Origin: Glycomyces sp. TRM65418
Lineage (GTDB): Bacteria; Actinomycetota; Actinomycetes; Mycobacteriales; Micromonosporaceae
Reading direction: 5' to 3'
NCBI RefSeq assembly: GCF_019710475.1
Contig: NZ_JAJFAX010000002.1
Location: forward strand, 558,001 to 622,000
DNA: 64,000 nt
Part shown: in pieces, positions 16,858 through 26,579 of the stretch
Layout: each line of letters starts with the position of its first letter
How positions within the stretch are numbered: the first letter of the stretch is position 1
Made by a program: the position numbers and the translations under genes
The notes under the pieces: generated by a model
The model's input: the letters and a program-made list of their open reading frames with translations, nothing else
What the model was told of the DNA's origin: nothing
The model's database searches: none

Positions 16858-19575
16858 GTGACAGTTGCACAGCGGCGACACCGCCGCATCCTGGCAGCCG
16901 CATTCGCCGGCGCCCTGGTACCCGCGGCGGCCGCCGGCGGCGCCGCCGCCCAGACACCCGACACCGAGATCCAGACCCTCATCGACCAGAAGGTCGCCCC
17001 CGAGCTGATCGAGGAGATCGACGACAAGGGCGACGCGGAGCTGTGGCTCCTGTTCGCCGGTTCCCCCGACTACAGCGCGGCGCTCGACGCCGACACGAAG
17101 GAGGCGAAGGGCGCCGCCGCGGTCGAGGCCGCCCAGGAGTACGCCGAGACCTCGCAGGACGACGTCACCGCCGCCCTCGACGAGGCCGGCGTCGACTACG
17201 AGTCCTATTGGGGCGCTTCGACGGTGAAGGTCCAGGGCGACGACGAGCTGCTCGCCGAACTGGTCGCCTTCGACGAGGTCGAGGCGGTCGTGGCGGCCCC
17301 CGACTACGGGATGATCGAGCCGATCGCCCCTGACGGCAAGGCCGAGAACGACTTCCAGACCTGGGACGCCGTCCGGCAGGCGGCCGTGGAATGGGGCGTC
17401 GAGGACATCGGCGCGCCCGACGTGTGGGAGCAGGGCTTCACCGGTGAGGGCATCGTGGTCGCCAGCATCGACACCGGCGTCCAGTACGACCACCCCGCGC
17501 TCGTGGAGCAGTACCGCGGCGACAACGGCGACGGGACCTTCACGCACGACTACAACTTCTACGACATCCAGGACGTCTGCCCCGGCGACGCGCCCTGCGA
17601 CGAGGACGGCCACGGCACCCACACCACGGGCACCATGGTCGGCTCGGAGGGCATCGGCGTCGCCCCCGGCGCGGAGTGGATCGCCGTCAACGCGTGCTGC
17701 CCCGACATCGAGACGCTGATCCTGGCGGGCCAGTGGATCGCCGCGCCGACCGACTCGGAGGGCAGGAACCCGGACCCGATCAAGGCCCCGCACGTGGTCA
17801 ACAACTCGTGGGGCACGACGATTCCGGGCTACGACCCGATCTACGCCGAGGTCATCGACCTGTGGCACGCCTCGGGCATCGTCCCGGTGTTCGCCGCCGG
17901 CAACAACGGGCCCGCGTGCCTGACCATGAGCTCCCCGGGCGTGTACGAGAACGTCATCGCCGTGGGCGCGTACGACGAGGCCCACGCGATCGCCGAGTTC
18001 TCCTCGCGCGGGCACGGCCTCAACGGCACGTTGAAGCCCGACCTCTCCGCCCCCGGCGTGGACGTCCGCTCGGCCCTCCCGGGCGACGACTACGGCCTCG
18101 GCGACGGCACTTCCATGGCCGCACCGCACGTGGTCGGCGCGATCGCGCTGCTCATGTCGGCATCGCCCGCATTGGAGGGCGATTACGAAGCGGTCTACGA
18201 GACGCTGACCGGCACGGCCGTCGACACGGCCGACGACCAGTGCACCGGCGACAAGGAGGCCAACAACGTCTACGGGCACGGCCGCGTCGACGTCGAGGAC
18301 GCCGTCGACGAGGCGCCGGACGGGAAGTTCGGCTCGCTCTCGGGCGAGGTGACCGACCAGGACGGCGAACCGGTCGCGGGCGCCCGGCTCGTGTTCGAGG
18401 GCGCGGTGGTCCGCGAGGCCACCACGGGCGCCGACGGCACGTACGACTTCACCCGCATCCCCGCCGGCCGCTACCACGTGACCGTCTCGAAGTTCCTCTA
18501 CGACACGGTGACCGGCTCCGTGCGCGTCAAGCGCGACGGCGAGGCGGTCTTCGACGCCGCGCTCACCAAGCAGGAGACCCAGGTCGTCGAAGGCGTCGTC
18601 CTCGACGGCGGCGGCCACGGCTGGCCGCTCGAGGCGACCGTCTCGACGGCGGGCGGCGAGGCCGCCGGGGCCACCGACCCGTTCACCGGCGAGTTCAGCC
18701 TGGAGATCCCCGCCGACGGCGACTGGCCGCTGACGGTGGAGGTCGCCTACCCCGGTTACGAGACGATCGAGGTCGACCCGGCGGACGCGGCCCTGATCGA
18801 GGTCCCGCTCAGCCCCGGCTGCCTCGCCCTCGGTTACGGCTCCGACGTGCTCGACGAGCGCTTCGAGTCGCTGACGCTCCCCGAAGGCTGGGAGGTCGTC
18901 GACCGCGGCGAGACGACCGGCTGGGTCTTCGACGACCCGTTCGGCTACGGCAACATGACCCCCGGTTCGGGCGGCTTCGCCGAGGCCAACTCGGACTCGG
19001 CCGACCCCGAACTCCACGTCGACACCGATCTGATCAGCCCGGTGTTCGACCTGAGCGCGTCCGAGGACCCGACCCTGTCGTTCGCGAGCTTCTTCGTGGA
19101 CGGCGGGATCGGCGCCGAGGCCGAGGTGCTGGTCTCCGCCGACGGCGGAGCCACCTGGGACCAGGTCTGGCACACCGATGCGGACCTGGAGGCCACGGTC
19201 GAGACGGTCGACCTCTCGGCCTGGGCCGCCGAGACCGACCTCCAGGTGAAGTTCCACTTCGACGACCACGACACGTGGGCCTACTGGTGGATGGTCGACA
19301 ACGTCCGGATCGGCTGCGGCGAGATCGAGGGCGGTCTCGTCCGCGGCACCGTCACGGACGCCGCCACCGGCGACCCGATCGAGGGCGCGGTCGTCACCGA
19401 CCCGGCCACCGGCGAAGCCGCCACCACCGACGCGGACGGCGGCTACGTGCTGTTCACCGACGCGGGAGCGGCCACGCTGGAGGCGTCCTCGGACGGCCGG
19501 GGCACCGACACCGCCGACGTCGAAGTCGAGGCCGACGCCGTGGTCGGCGCCGACTTCGCACTCGAGGCGGCCTGA
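16858..19575 (+). CDS. Secreted subtilisin-like serine protease (S8) with C-terminal beta domains
   Basis: A 905-residue secreted protease. It has a basic signal peptide (RRHRRILAAAFAGALVPAAA, likely cut near AAAQT) and an I9-like propeptide to about residue 150. The S8 core has D205 (VASIDTGVQYDHP), H252 (DGHGTHTTGTM), N349 (FAAGNNGPA) and S419 (GDGTSMAAPHVVG). After the protease come CnaB/carboxypeptidase-regulatory-like repeats (SLSGEVTDQDGEPVAGARLV), a choice-of-anchor-J/MAM-like domain (SFASFFVDGGIGAEAEVLVS), and a second regulatory-like repeat at the end. There is no cell-wall sorting signal, so it is probably released. GTG start with AAGGAGAG upstream. Confidence 0.93.
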   Translation: MTVAQRRHRRILAAAFAGALVPAAAAGGAAAQTPDTEIQTLIDQKVAPELIEEIDDKGDAELWLLFAGSPDYSAALDADTKEAKGAAAVEAAQEYAETSQDDVTAALDEAGVDYESYWGASTVKVQGDDELLAELVAFDEVEAVVAAPDYGMIEPIAPDGKAENDFQTWDAVRQAAVEWGVEDIGAPDVWEQGFTGEGIVVASIDTGVQYDHPALVEQYRGDNGDGTFTHDYNFYDIQDVCPGDAPCDEDGHGTHTTGTMVGSEGIGVAPGAEWIAVNACCPDIETLILAGQWIAAPTDSEGRNPDPIKAPHVVNNSWGTTIPGYDPIYAEVIDLWHASGIVPVFAAGNNGPACLTMSSPGVYENVIAVGAYDEAHAIAEFSSRGHGLNGTLKPDLSAPGVDVRSALPGDDYGLGDGTSMAAPHVVGAIALLMSASPALEGDYEAVYETLTGTAVDTADDQCTGDKEANNVYGHGRVDVEDAVDEAPDGKFGSLSGEVTDQDGEPVAGARLVFEGAVVREATTGADGTYDFTRIPAGRYHVTVSKFLYDTVTGSVRVKRDGEAVFDAALTKQETQVVEGVVLDGGGHGWPLEATVSTAGGEAAGATDPFTGEFSLEIPADGDWPLTVEVAYPGYETIEVDPADAALIEVPLSPGCLALGYGSDVLDERFESLTLPEGWEVVDRGETTGWVFDDPFGYGNMTPGSGGFAEANSDSADPELHVDTDLISPVFDLSASEDPTLSFASFFVDGGIGAEAEVLVSADGGATWDQVWHTDADLEATVETVDLSAWAAETDLQVKFHFDDHDTWAYWWMVDNVRIGCGEIEGGLVRGTVTDAATGDPIEGAVVTDPATGEAATTDADGGYVLFTDAGAATLEASSDGRGTDTADVEVEADAVVGADFALEAA

Positions 19576-19588
19576 CCGATCAACCGAA

Positions 19589-19623
19589 GCAGGGCTCCCG
19601 CCGATCCACGGCGGGAGCCCTGC
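19589..19623 (+). terminator. Strong hairpin terminator after the subtilase gene
   Basis: A perfect 14-bp stem, GCAGGGCTCCCGCC paired with GGCGGGAGCCCTGC, around a 7-base loop. No U-run follows, which is usual in GC-rich actinobacteria. Confidence 0.8.
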
Positions 19624-19704
19624 TCGCTCCGGGAACGGGCGTGCGGCGCCCCGGCGACGCTCGCGGGGGTCCTGCGGACCGCCGCACCGGATCGCGCCTG
19701 GGAC

Positions 19705-19735
19705 TTGCCTTGGAGTGCACTCCAGCTCCTAGCCT
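19705..19735 (+). promoter_or_regulatory. MerR-type promoter with 19-bp spacer and 14-bp palindrome
   Basis: TTGCCT (-35) and TAGCCT (-10) are separated by 19 bases rather than 17. The spacer begins with the perfect palindrome TGGAGTGCACTCCA. A long spacer with a central dyad is the hallmark of promoters twisted open by MerR-family activators. The ATG of the SDR gene is 6 bases past the -10, so the mRNA would be leaderless. No MerR gene is adjacent. Confidence 0.8.
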
Positions 19736-19741
19736 GAGACG

Positions 19742-20680
19742 ATGAGCGCACAGCAGCACCCGATCGACTCGGGATTCCACGCCCGCACGACCGCGGCCGA
19801 AGTCCTCGCCGGCCTCGACCTCACCGGCAAGACCGCCCTCGTCACCGGCGGCTACTCCGGGATCGGCCTGGAGACCACCCGCGCGCTCGCCGCGGCGGGA
19901 GCCCGGGTCCTCGTCCCGGCCCGGCGCCCCGAGGCCGCCGCGAAGGCCCTCGACGACGTCCCGGACGCCGAAGTGGACGAACTCGACCTCGCCGACCTCG
20001 ACAGCGTCCGCGCGTTCGCCGACCGCCGCCTCGCGGACGGGCGCGCCGTCGACATGCTCATCTGCGGTGCGGGCGTCATGGCCTGCCCGGAGACACGGAC
20101 GGGCCCGGGCTGGGAACTCCAGTTCGCGACCAACCACCTGGGGCACTTCGCGCTGGTGAACCGTCTCATGCCGCTGCTCGGCGACGCCCGGGTCGTCTCG
20201 GTCTCCTCGGGCGGGCACGGCAACTCGCCGATCCGCTGGGACGACCCCCACTTCGAGCAGGGCTACGACCGCTGGAAGGCCTACGGGCAGTCCAAGACCG
20301 CGAACGTGCTCTTCGCGGTCGAACTCGACCGCCTCGCCGCGGCCTCCGGCATCCGGGCGTTCGCCCTCCACCCGGGGGCGATCCTGACCCCGCTGCAACG
20401 GCACATCCCCCTCGCCGAGCAGCGCGAGATGGGCTGGATCGACGAGGACGGCAACCCGCCGGAGCGCTTCAAGACCACCGAGCAGGGCGCGGCCACCCAG
20501 ACCTGGGCGGCCACCTCCCCGCAGCTCGACGGCCTGGGCGGGCTCTACCTCGAGGACTGCGAGGTCGCCGAGGTGACCGAGGAGGGCCGCGGCGTCAGGC
20601 CCTACGCCGTCGACCCCGACGAGGCGACGCGCCTGTGGGCGTTCTCGGCCGAACTCACCGGCGTGAACGCCTTCGCCTGA
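19742..20680 (+). CDS. Short-chain dehydrogenase/reductase (NAD(P)-dependent)
   Basis: A 312-residue SDR oxidoreductase. The Rossmann nucleotide loop is TALVTGGYSGIGLETTRALA, the NNAG-like strand is ICGAGVMACPE (first Asn replaced by Cys), the catalytic Ser is in VVSVSSGGHG and Tyr/Lys in YGQSKTANVLF. Such enzymes reduce or oxidise small carbonyls; this long subgroup (retinol-dehydrogenase-like) acts on unknown substrates in actinobacteria and is often induced by MerR-type regulators, matching its promoter. It ends 6 bases from the convergent deacylase. Confidence 0.88.
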   Translation: MSAQQHPIDSGFHARTTAAEVLAGLDLTGKTALVTGGYSGIGLETTRALAAAGARVLVPARRPEAAAKALDDVPDAEVDELDLADLDSVRAFADRRLADGRAVDMLICGAGVMACPETRTGPGWELQFATNHLGHFALVNRLMPLLGDARVVSVSSGGHGNSPIRWDDPHFEQGYDRWKAYGQSKTANVLFAVELDRLAAASGIRAFALHPGAILTPLQRHIPLAEQREMGWIDEDGNPPERFKTTEQGAATQTWAATSPQLDGLGGLYLEDCEVAEVTEEGRGVRPYAVDPDEATRLWAFSAELTGVNAFA

Positions 20681-20686
20681 GACGCC

Positions 20687-22270
20687 TCAGCGTCCGAGGA
20701 CCGGGCGGCGCACCGAACGGCCCGCGAGGGCCTCGGTGCGACACCCGTCGTCGATCGCCAAGGCGCCGTTGACCATCACGTACGGGACGCCCGCGGCCTG
20801 CTGCCGCGGCCGCTCGAAGGTCGCCTTCGCGTCCACTGTGGCGGGATCGAACAGCACCAGGTCGGCCGCACAGCCCTCCTGCACCAGGCCGCGATCGTGC
20901 AGGCCGAGGACCGCCGCGGGGCGGCCGCTCAGGTGGGCCACGCATTCCTCCACTGAGAGCAGGCCGAGTTCGCGGGTGTAGTGGCCCAGGTAGCGGGCGA
21001 ACGAACCCCACGCCCTCGGATGGATCTTCTCCCCGGCGAGCACGCCGTCGGAGGATCCGGTGTGGACGCCGTGCTGCATGATCGCCCGCACGTTCTCCTC
21101 GTTGCCCACGTGCATCAGGCAGGCGGTGTCGAAGTCGTCCCGGGCGATCAGGTCCAGGAAGAACTCCGAGGGGCGCTGCGCGCCGGCGGCCGCCGCGACC
21201 CTTTCGCCGACCAGGCCGCGCAGCTCGGGCTTCGCCACCCCCGCGATCTCGATGCGGGACCAGTCCACCGGCACGCCGTTCGCGCCGTCGGTGCCCACGA
21301 CGTCGAGTTCGTGCACGATCCTCGCCCGGGTCTCGGCATCGCCGAGCCGTTCGCGAAGGGCCGCATAGCCTCCGGCGAGCGACCAGCTCGGCAGCAGCGC
21401 CGCCAGCATCGTCATGCCCGGCAGGTACGGGTAGGTGTCCAGGCTGATCGGGACGCCCTCGTCGAGGCCTTCGTCGACCAGCTTCAGCAGCTCGGCGGCG
21501 CGGCCCTGGTTGACCTCGTAGTTCAACGTCGCGTGCGCCAGGTGCAGGGCGCAGCCGGCCTCGCGGCAGATCTGGATCATCTCCGCGTAGCCCTCCATGG
21601 CCCCCGCGCCGTAACTGCGCTGGTGCGGACTGAAGTAACCGCCGAACTGAGCGACCACTGTGCACAGTTCGACCAGCTCGGCGGTGTCGGCGTACATGCC
21701 CGGCGTGTAGGACAGGCCCGCCGAGAGCCCGAAGGCGCCTTCCTCCATGCCCCGGGCGACCGCCGCCTTCATGGCGTCGAGTTCCGCCCCCGTCGGCCGC
21801 CGGTGCTCCCATCCCATCGCCGCCATGCGCACGGTGCCGTGGGGGACCAGGTAGGCCGCGTTCGTCGGGATGCCCCGGTCGAGCCGGTCGAGGTATTCGC
21901 CGACGCTCCGCCAGTCGTAGTCGACGTCGAGCTTGCCGTTCCACGCCGCGATCGCCTCCCACATCTGCGGGGCGGTCGTCTCGTCGACGGGCGCGTACGA
22001 GAGGCCGTCCTGGCCGAGCACTTCGAGCGTGCAGCCCTGGCCGAGCTTCGCGAGGTGCTCGCGGTCGGCGAGCACCGCGAGTTCGGAGTGGGCGTGCATG
22101 TCGATGAACCCGGGGGAGAGGACCAGGCCTCCGGCGTCGATGACGCGCGCCCCGTCGAGCCGGTCGGACCCGACCGCCGCGATGCGGCCGTCCTTGACGC
22201 CGACCTCGGCCCGGAACCGCGGCGAACCGGTCCCGTCGGCGATCTCGGCACCCCGGATCACGATGTCCAT
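20687..22270 (-). CDS. N-acyl-D-amino-acid deacylase (D-aminoacylase, amidohydrolase)
   Basis: A 527-residue zinc amidohydrolase. The HxH metal motif is in PGFIDMHAHSELAVLADREH, further His ligands lie in ALHLAHATLNYE and CLMHVGNEEN, and the catalytic Asp in HTGSSDGVLAGE, followed by GSFARYLGHYTRELGLLSVE. D-aminoacylases remove the acyl group from N-acyl-D-amino acids, freeing D-amino acids. Immediately upstream is RidA, and divergent is a D-serine-deaminase-like enzyme, so the three likely form a D-amino-acid utilisation group. An in-frame TTG 9 bases upstream, preceded by GAGAGGGG, is an alternative start. Confidence 0.88.
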   Translation of the reverse strand: MDIVIRGAEIADGTGSPRFRAEVGVKDGRIAAVGSDRLDGARVIDAGGLVLSPGFIDMHAHSELAVLADREHLAKLGQGCTLEVLGQDGLSYAPVDETTAPQMWEAIAAWNGKLDVDYDWRSVGEYLDRLDRGIPTNAAYLVPHGTVRMAAMGWEHRRPTGAELDAMKAAVARGMEEGAFGLSAGLSYTPGMYADTAELVELCTVVAQFGGYFSPHQRSYGAGAMEGYAEMIQICREAGCALHLAHATLNYEVNQGRAAELLKLVDEGLDEGVPISLDTYPYLPGMTMLAALLPSWSLAGGYAALRERLGDAETRARIVHELDVVGTDGANGVPVDWSRIEIAGVAKPELRGLVGERVAAAAGAQRPSEFFLDLIARDDFDTACLMHVGNEENVRAIMQHGVHTGSSDGVLAGEKIHPRAWGSFARYLGHYTRELGLLSVEECVAHLSGRPAAVLGLHDRGLVQEGCAADLVLFDPATVDAKATFERPRQQAAGVPYVMVNGALAIDDGCRTEALAGRSVRRPVLGR

Positions 22271-22308
22271 AGCAGCCAACGACGACCCCTCTCACCTGGC
22301 ACGGAGCG

Positions 22309-22716
22309 CTAGTCTACGCAGGCCAGGGCGTCGACCTCCACCAGCATCTCGGCCCTCGGGAGGGTGCAGATCACCGTCGTGCGGCACGGGAACGGCACGC
22401 CCTCGGGGATCCTCTCCGCGAGGAACGCCTCGTAGACCTCGTTCATCGCCGCGAAGTCCCCGCGATCGGCGAGGTAGACCCGCAGCGTCATCACGTCGCC
22501 GAGCGTCGCGCCGCCCGCTTCGAGGATCGCCGCCACGTTCTCCAGGGTCCGGCGGGTCTGGGCCCGCACGTCGCCCGGGTGCAGGTACTCGCCCGTGGCG
22601 GGGTCGACCGGGCCCTGACCGGAGACGGTGAGCATCGGGCCCTTGCGGACGCCCTGCGGGAAGGCATGGGCGGGGGCCGGAGCGGCGTCGGTGCGGATCG
22701 CGAGTTTCTCAGTCAT
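22309..22716 (-). CDS. RidA-family enamine/imine deaminase
   Basis: A 135-residue protein of the YjgF/YER057c/UK114 family. The core reads LTVSGQGPVDPATGEY, TRRTLENVAAILEAGGATLG and PFPCRTTVICTLPRAEMLVE. The last keeps the substrate-carboxylate Arg (PCRT) and the Glu of the active site. RidA hydrolyses the reactive 2-aminoacrylate and related imines released when PLP enzymes deaminate serine or threonine, so its place between a D-aminoacylase and a D-serine-deaminase-like enzyme makes metabolic sense. The 30-odd-base gap to the deacylase suggests one transcript. Confidence 0.9.
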   Translation of the reverse strand: MTEKLAIRTDAAPAPAHAFPQGVRKGPMLTVSGQGPVDPATGEYLHPGDVRAQTRRTLENVAAILEAGGATLGDVMTLRVYLADRGDFAAMNEVYEAFLAERIPEGVPFPCRTTVICTLPRAEMLVEVDALACVD

Positions 22717-22752
22717 ATAGTGAAGATACCTTCCTATTGATGGCGGTGACCC

Positions 22753-23952
22753 ATGGACGAGACCCGGCTGCAGGCCCTCCACGACGAGGTCCTCGACTGG
22801 CGCCACAAGGCGATCCCCCATGCGGCCCATGGCGTCACCGTGGCCGAATGGCTGGCCGCCGGGCCGGTGGCCGACGACCTCGCGACCCCCGCGGTCCTCC
22901 TCGGGGACCGGGCGCTCACCCGCAACCTCCGCGCCATGGCCGACTGGTGCGCCGAACGAGGCGTCCTCCTCTCGCCCCACGGCAAGGCCACCATGGCCCC
23001 GCAGCTCTGGAAGCGGCAGCTCGACGCGGGGGCCGTCGGCATCACGGTCGCGAACGCCTTCCAGGCCGGGGTCGCCCGCCGTTTCGGCGTGCCCCGGATC
23101 ATGATCGCGAACCAGGTCACCGATCCGGCGGCGGTCGCCGTCCTCGGGGCCTGGGCCGCCGAAGGCACGCGGATCGCCGTCTTCGCCGATTCGGCGGCCG
23201 CTGCGGACCTGCTCGCGGCGGCTCCCGGCCCCCTGGAGGTCGCGGTCGAACTCGGCGCGCCGGGAGGCCGGGCCGGAGCGCGCTCCGTCGCCGCGGCCCT
23301 CGACGTCGCCGAGCAGGTCCGCGCCGCACCGAACCTGGCGCTCACCGGCGTCGCCGGATACGAGGGAGCGGTCACGGCCGGGACCGACGCGGCAGCGCTC
23401 GCGGCGGTGGACGACTACCTCCGCGACCTGGTGCGGCTCTTCACCGCCGTGGAGTTCGAGACCGACCGGCCCTGCGTCACCGCGGGCGGCAGCGCCTACT
23501 TCGACCGGGTCGCGGCGGTCCTGGGGCCGCTGGCGGGCGAGGCGGAGGTGGTCCTGCGTTCGGGTTCGTACCTCGTCCACGACCACGGCTGCTACGCCCG
23601 CTGGACCCCGGCCGCGCGCGGCGGCGACGGGCCCGAGCTCGTCCCGGCCCTCGAAGCCCGGGCCCGGGTGCTCTCGCGTCCCGAGCCGGGTCTGGCGATC
23701 CTCGACGCGGGCCGCCGCGACCTCCCGTTCGACCAGGACCTGCCGGTCCCGCTGGAGCTCGAAGGCGCCCAGTGCCCGCAGATCAGCGACCAGCACCTGT
23801 TCCTCACCGGCGCGCCCGAGCACGCGAGCGTGGGGGCGGTCGTCCGACTCGGCCTGTCGCACCCGTGCACCAGCTTCGACAAGTGGCGGCTCATCCCGGT
23901 GGCCGACGAGGAGACCGGTCGGATCGTCGACGCGATCCGCACGTTCTTCTAG
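22753..23952 (+). CDS. D-serine deaminase-like PLP enzyme (alanine racemase N-terminal fold)
   Basis: A 399-residue fold-type III PLP enzyme. The PLP lysine is in LLSPHGKATMAPQLWKRQLD near residue 80. The barrel strands include GITVANAFQAGVARRFG, LALTGVAGYEGAV and VLRSGSYLVHDHGCY. The C-terminal metal-type motif appears as ISDQHLFL and SHPCTSFDKWRLIPVAD, where a His and Cys would hold zinc as in eukaryotic-type D-serine dehydratase and D-threonine aldolase. It probably deaminates D-serine or a similar D-amino acid to a keto acid, feeding an imine to the neighbouring RidA. Confidence 0.82.
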   Translation: MDETRLQALHDEVLDWRHKAIPHAAHGVTVAEWLAAGPVADDLATPAVLLGDRALTRNLRAMADWCAERGVLLSPHGKATMAPQLWKRQLDAGAVGITVANAFQAGVARRFGVPRIMIANQVTDPAAVAVLGAWAAEGTRIAVFADSAAAADLLAAAPGPLEVAVELGAPGGRAGARSVAAALDVAEQVRAAPNLALTGVAGYEGAVTAGTDAAALAAVDDYLRDLVRLFTAVEFETDRPCVTAGGSAYFDRVAAVLGPLAGEAEVVLRSGSYLVHDHGCYARWTPAARGGDGPELVPALEARARVLSRPEPGLAILDAGRRDLPFDQDLPVPLELEGAQCPQISDQHLFLTGAPEHASVGAVVRLGLSHPCTSFDKWRLIPVADEETGRIVDAIRTFF

Positions 23953-24001
23953 CCCCGCACGGCCGCGCAGCCCGAGGCGCCGACGGGTCGCCGCGCCGCC
24001 G

Positions 24002-24484
24002 CTATGGGCGCAGCCGCCCGCGCAGCGCCTCCACGACCGGCCGGTTGCCGGGGAGCCACGGCACCGAGTCGAGTTCCCCGACGGCGAGCCAGCGCAGCTC
24101 GGCGTGCTCCTTCGCGACGGGCTCGCCGCCCTGGAGCTGGGCGAAGTAGACCCGCAGGAGGAACCGGCCGCCGCCGGTGACGAGGTCGCCCCCGACGCGT
24201 TCGCCGACCGTGATCGCGACGCCGAGTTCTTCGCGGCATTCGCGGATCAGCGCCTCGGTCTCGGTTTCATCGGGCTCGACCTTGCCGCCGGGGAACTCCC
24301 AGAGCCCGGCGAGTTCCGGCGGGTAGGCGCGGGCGGCGGCCAGAACGCGCGCTCCGGAGCGGATCGCGGCGCCGACGACCACGAGCGGCGCCGCGTCAGG
24401 ATCCGTGCCGTGCGCTTCGAGGGCGACGCCCTCGCCGGCAGGGGCTTCCACGCCGTGCTCGGCTTCGGCGGGCTCTTCGGACAT
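24002..24484 (-). CDS. Nudix hydrolase, MutT-like
   Basis: A 160-residue hydrolase with an intact Nudix box in ELAGLWEFPGGKVEPDETET followed by EALIRECREELGV. The box binds Mg2+ and cleaves a nucleoside diphosphate linked to another moiety. GLWEFPGGKVE is typical of MutT, which removes 8-oxo-dGTP from the nucleotide pool. A 25-residue acidic N-terminal tail precedes the domain. ATG start with TAGACT 6 bases upstream, so probably leaderless. Confidence 0.9.
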   Translation of the reverse strand: MSEEPAEAEHGVEAPAGEGVALEAHGTDPDAAPLVVVGAAIRSGARVLAAARAYPPELAGLWEFPGGKVEPDETETEALIRECREELGVAITVGERVGGDLVTGGGRFLLRVYFAQLQGGEPVAKEHAELRWLAVGELDSVPWLPGNRPVVEALRGRLRP

Positions 24485-24545
24485 GACGGGAGTCTATCGG
24501 CGGGGCCGGTGCGGCCTCTGGAGCGGCTGAGTCCAAAAAGGCTTG

Positions 24546-24574
24546 TTGCCGCATCGAGGGCGTTTCGTTATCTT
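24546..24574 (+). promoter_or_regulatory. Sigma-70-type promoter
   Basis: TTGCCG and TATCTT are separated by exactly 17 bases within the AT-richer intergenic region. Transcription would start near 24581 and run into the possible small frame and the hypothetical gene downstream. Confidence 0.6.
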
Positions 24575-24666
24575 CGGTGCGAAAACGTCACGAACCGTAG
24601 CCACTGCTGAGCGCGGAGTTGCTCATCCGTTCGGACGATATCCCATGGACCGGGAGGACAGGAATC

Positions 24667-24726
24667 GTGCCCGGCAGCACAAAACCAGACAAGAACCATG
24701 CCTATAAGTCTGAAATGCCGGACTAA
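24667..24726 (+). CDS. Possible 19-residue peptide
   Basis: GTG start with AGGA 4 bases upstream (within GGGAGGACAGGAATC). The peptide reads PGSTKPDKNHAYKSEMPD after the initiator and ends at TAA. It is hydrophilic and lysine-rich, without a signal or membrane segment. It lies about 90 bases past a good promoter. No relative is recognised; it could be a chance frame. Confidence 0.25.
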   Translation: MPGSTKPDKNHAYKSEMPD

Positions 24727-24928
24727 TACCGTTTGCCGGTCTGGACAGAATGTGGGAGACGCGGAAGACTCGATTCAGAATCGATAAAGATCCGGCGACA
24801 ATTCAGACACGAACGCCCCCGTGTTCGTCGGAGCCGAATCAGAACTACCTTACTGATCGGTCGCCGCCCTGCCTTGGCAGGGCACCGCATCGCCGGTCGC
24901 GGCCAGGACGAAATGGCGACGGTGCCAT

Positions 24929-25285
24929 ATGGGGAGAACGGAGCAAGACGACAACGTGCTGCTGGACGCCTTGAGGGAGCTCAACGGTTGGGTTGCGGAC
25001 GACGGCCGCCTCTCGCGGTCGCTGCCGCTCGATGATTCCCAGCACGCGGAGCTCGCCGAACAGATCAAGATCTTCGCGGACACGCTCGGCGTCACGCCGG
25101 ACGTCTCCCGCACCGATGAGGCGACGAACATCGTCCTCGCCCGAGAAGGCGGGTTCAGTCTCACCGACGTGACCTTCGCGGGCCGCGTCGAGACCGCCTA
25201 CATCACCATCGCCGGCGAGCTGGCCGCCCGGGAGAACCCGCATCTCTCCAAGGGCCGCTTCCGCTGGCTCAGGCGCGGCGAGTAA
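24929..25285 (+). CDS. Hypothetical protein
   Basis: A 118-residue soluble protein I do not recognise. The N-terminal half is helical and acidic (DNVLLDALRELNGWVADDGR, DDSQHAELAEQIKIFADTLG). The C-terminal half looks like beta strands (NIVLAREGGFSLTDVTFAGR, VETAYITIAGE) and ends basic (KGRFRWLRRGE). There is no signal peptide. The ATG has a weak ribosome site; a GTG 27 bases further in is an alternative. It is closed by a very strong terminator. Confidence 0.55.
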   Translation: MGRTEQDDNVLLDALRELNGWVADDGRLSRSLPLDDSQHAELAEQIKIFADTLGVTPDVSRTDEATNIVLAREGGFSLTDVTFAGRVETAYITIAGELAARENPHLSKGRFRWLRRGE

Positions 25286-25356
25286 CCCGAACGAGCAAGG
25301 CGGATCGCAGGGGCCCCACCGCCCCGCGGTCCGCCGTCGCCGCGCCCGACGGACGC

Positions 25357-25395
25357 GGACGAGGCCCGCACGGTGATGCCGTGCGGGCCTCGTCC
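25357..25395. terminator. Bidirectional terminator
   Basis: A perfect 17-bp stem, GGACGAGGCCCGCACGG with its exact complement, around a TGATG loop. It lies between the convergent hypothetical gene and ychF and can serve both. Confidence 0.85.
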
Positions 25396-25446
25396 TCGGT
25401 CGGGCGCCGATCTCGCCGCGCTCCGGCGCGGGTGCGTGCCGAGCGC

Positions 25447-26520
<1,074 letters not shown>

Positions 26521-26579
26521 GAGAACCAAGTCTAGGCGGGGTCGCGCCGCGGTGAAGCGGCGCGACCTGGTGATGTGCG

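Larger units (their letters stand above)
24485..24928. other. Long, less GC-rich intergenic region
   Basis: A 440-base gap that is visibly richer in A and T than its flanks. It holds a good sigma-70-type promoter near its left end, a possible 19-residue reading frame, and an 8-bp hairpin (GCCCTGCC, TT, GGCAGGGC at 24866-24883). No homology is recognised. It may be a remnant of transferred DNA or a long untranslated leader for the downstream hypothetical gene. Confidence 0.5.

Noticed and set aside
16780-19269. An 829-codon minus-strand frame opposite the subtilase
   Set aside because: Low-complexity shadow of the S8 protease gene, no recognisable motif.
24733-25035. A 100-codon plus-strand frame in the AT-richer gap overlapping the hypothetical gene
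   Set aside because: No ribosome site, Arg-rich composition, and the overlapping 118-residue frame has better amino-acid usage.
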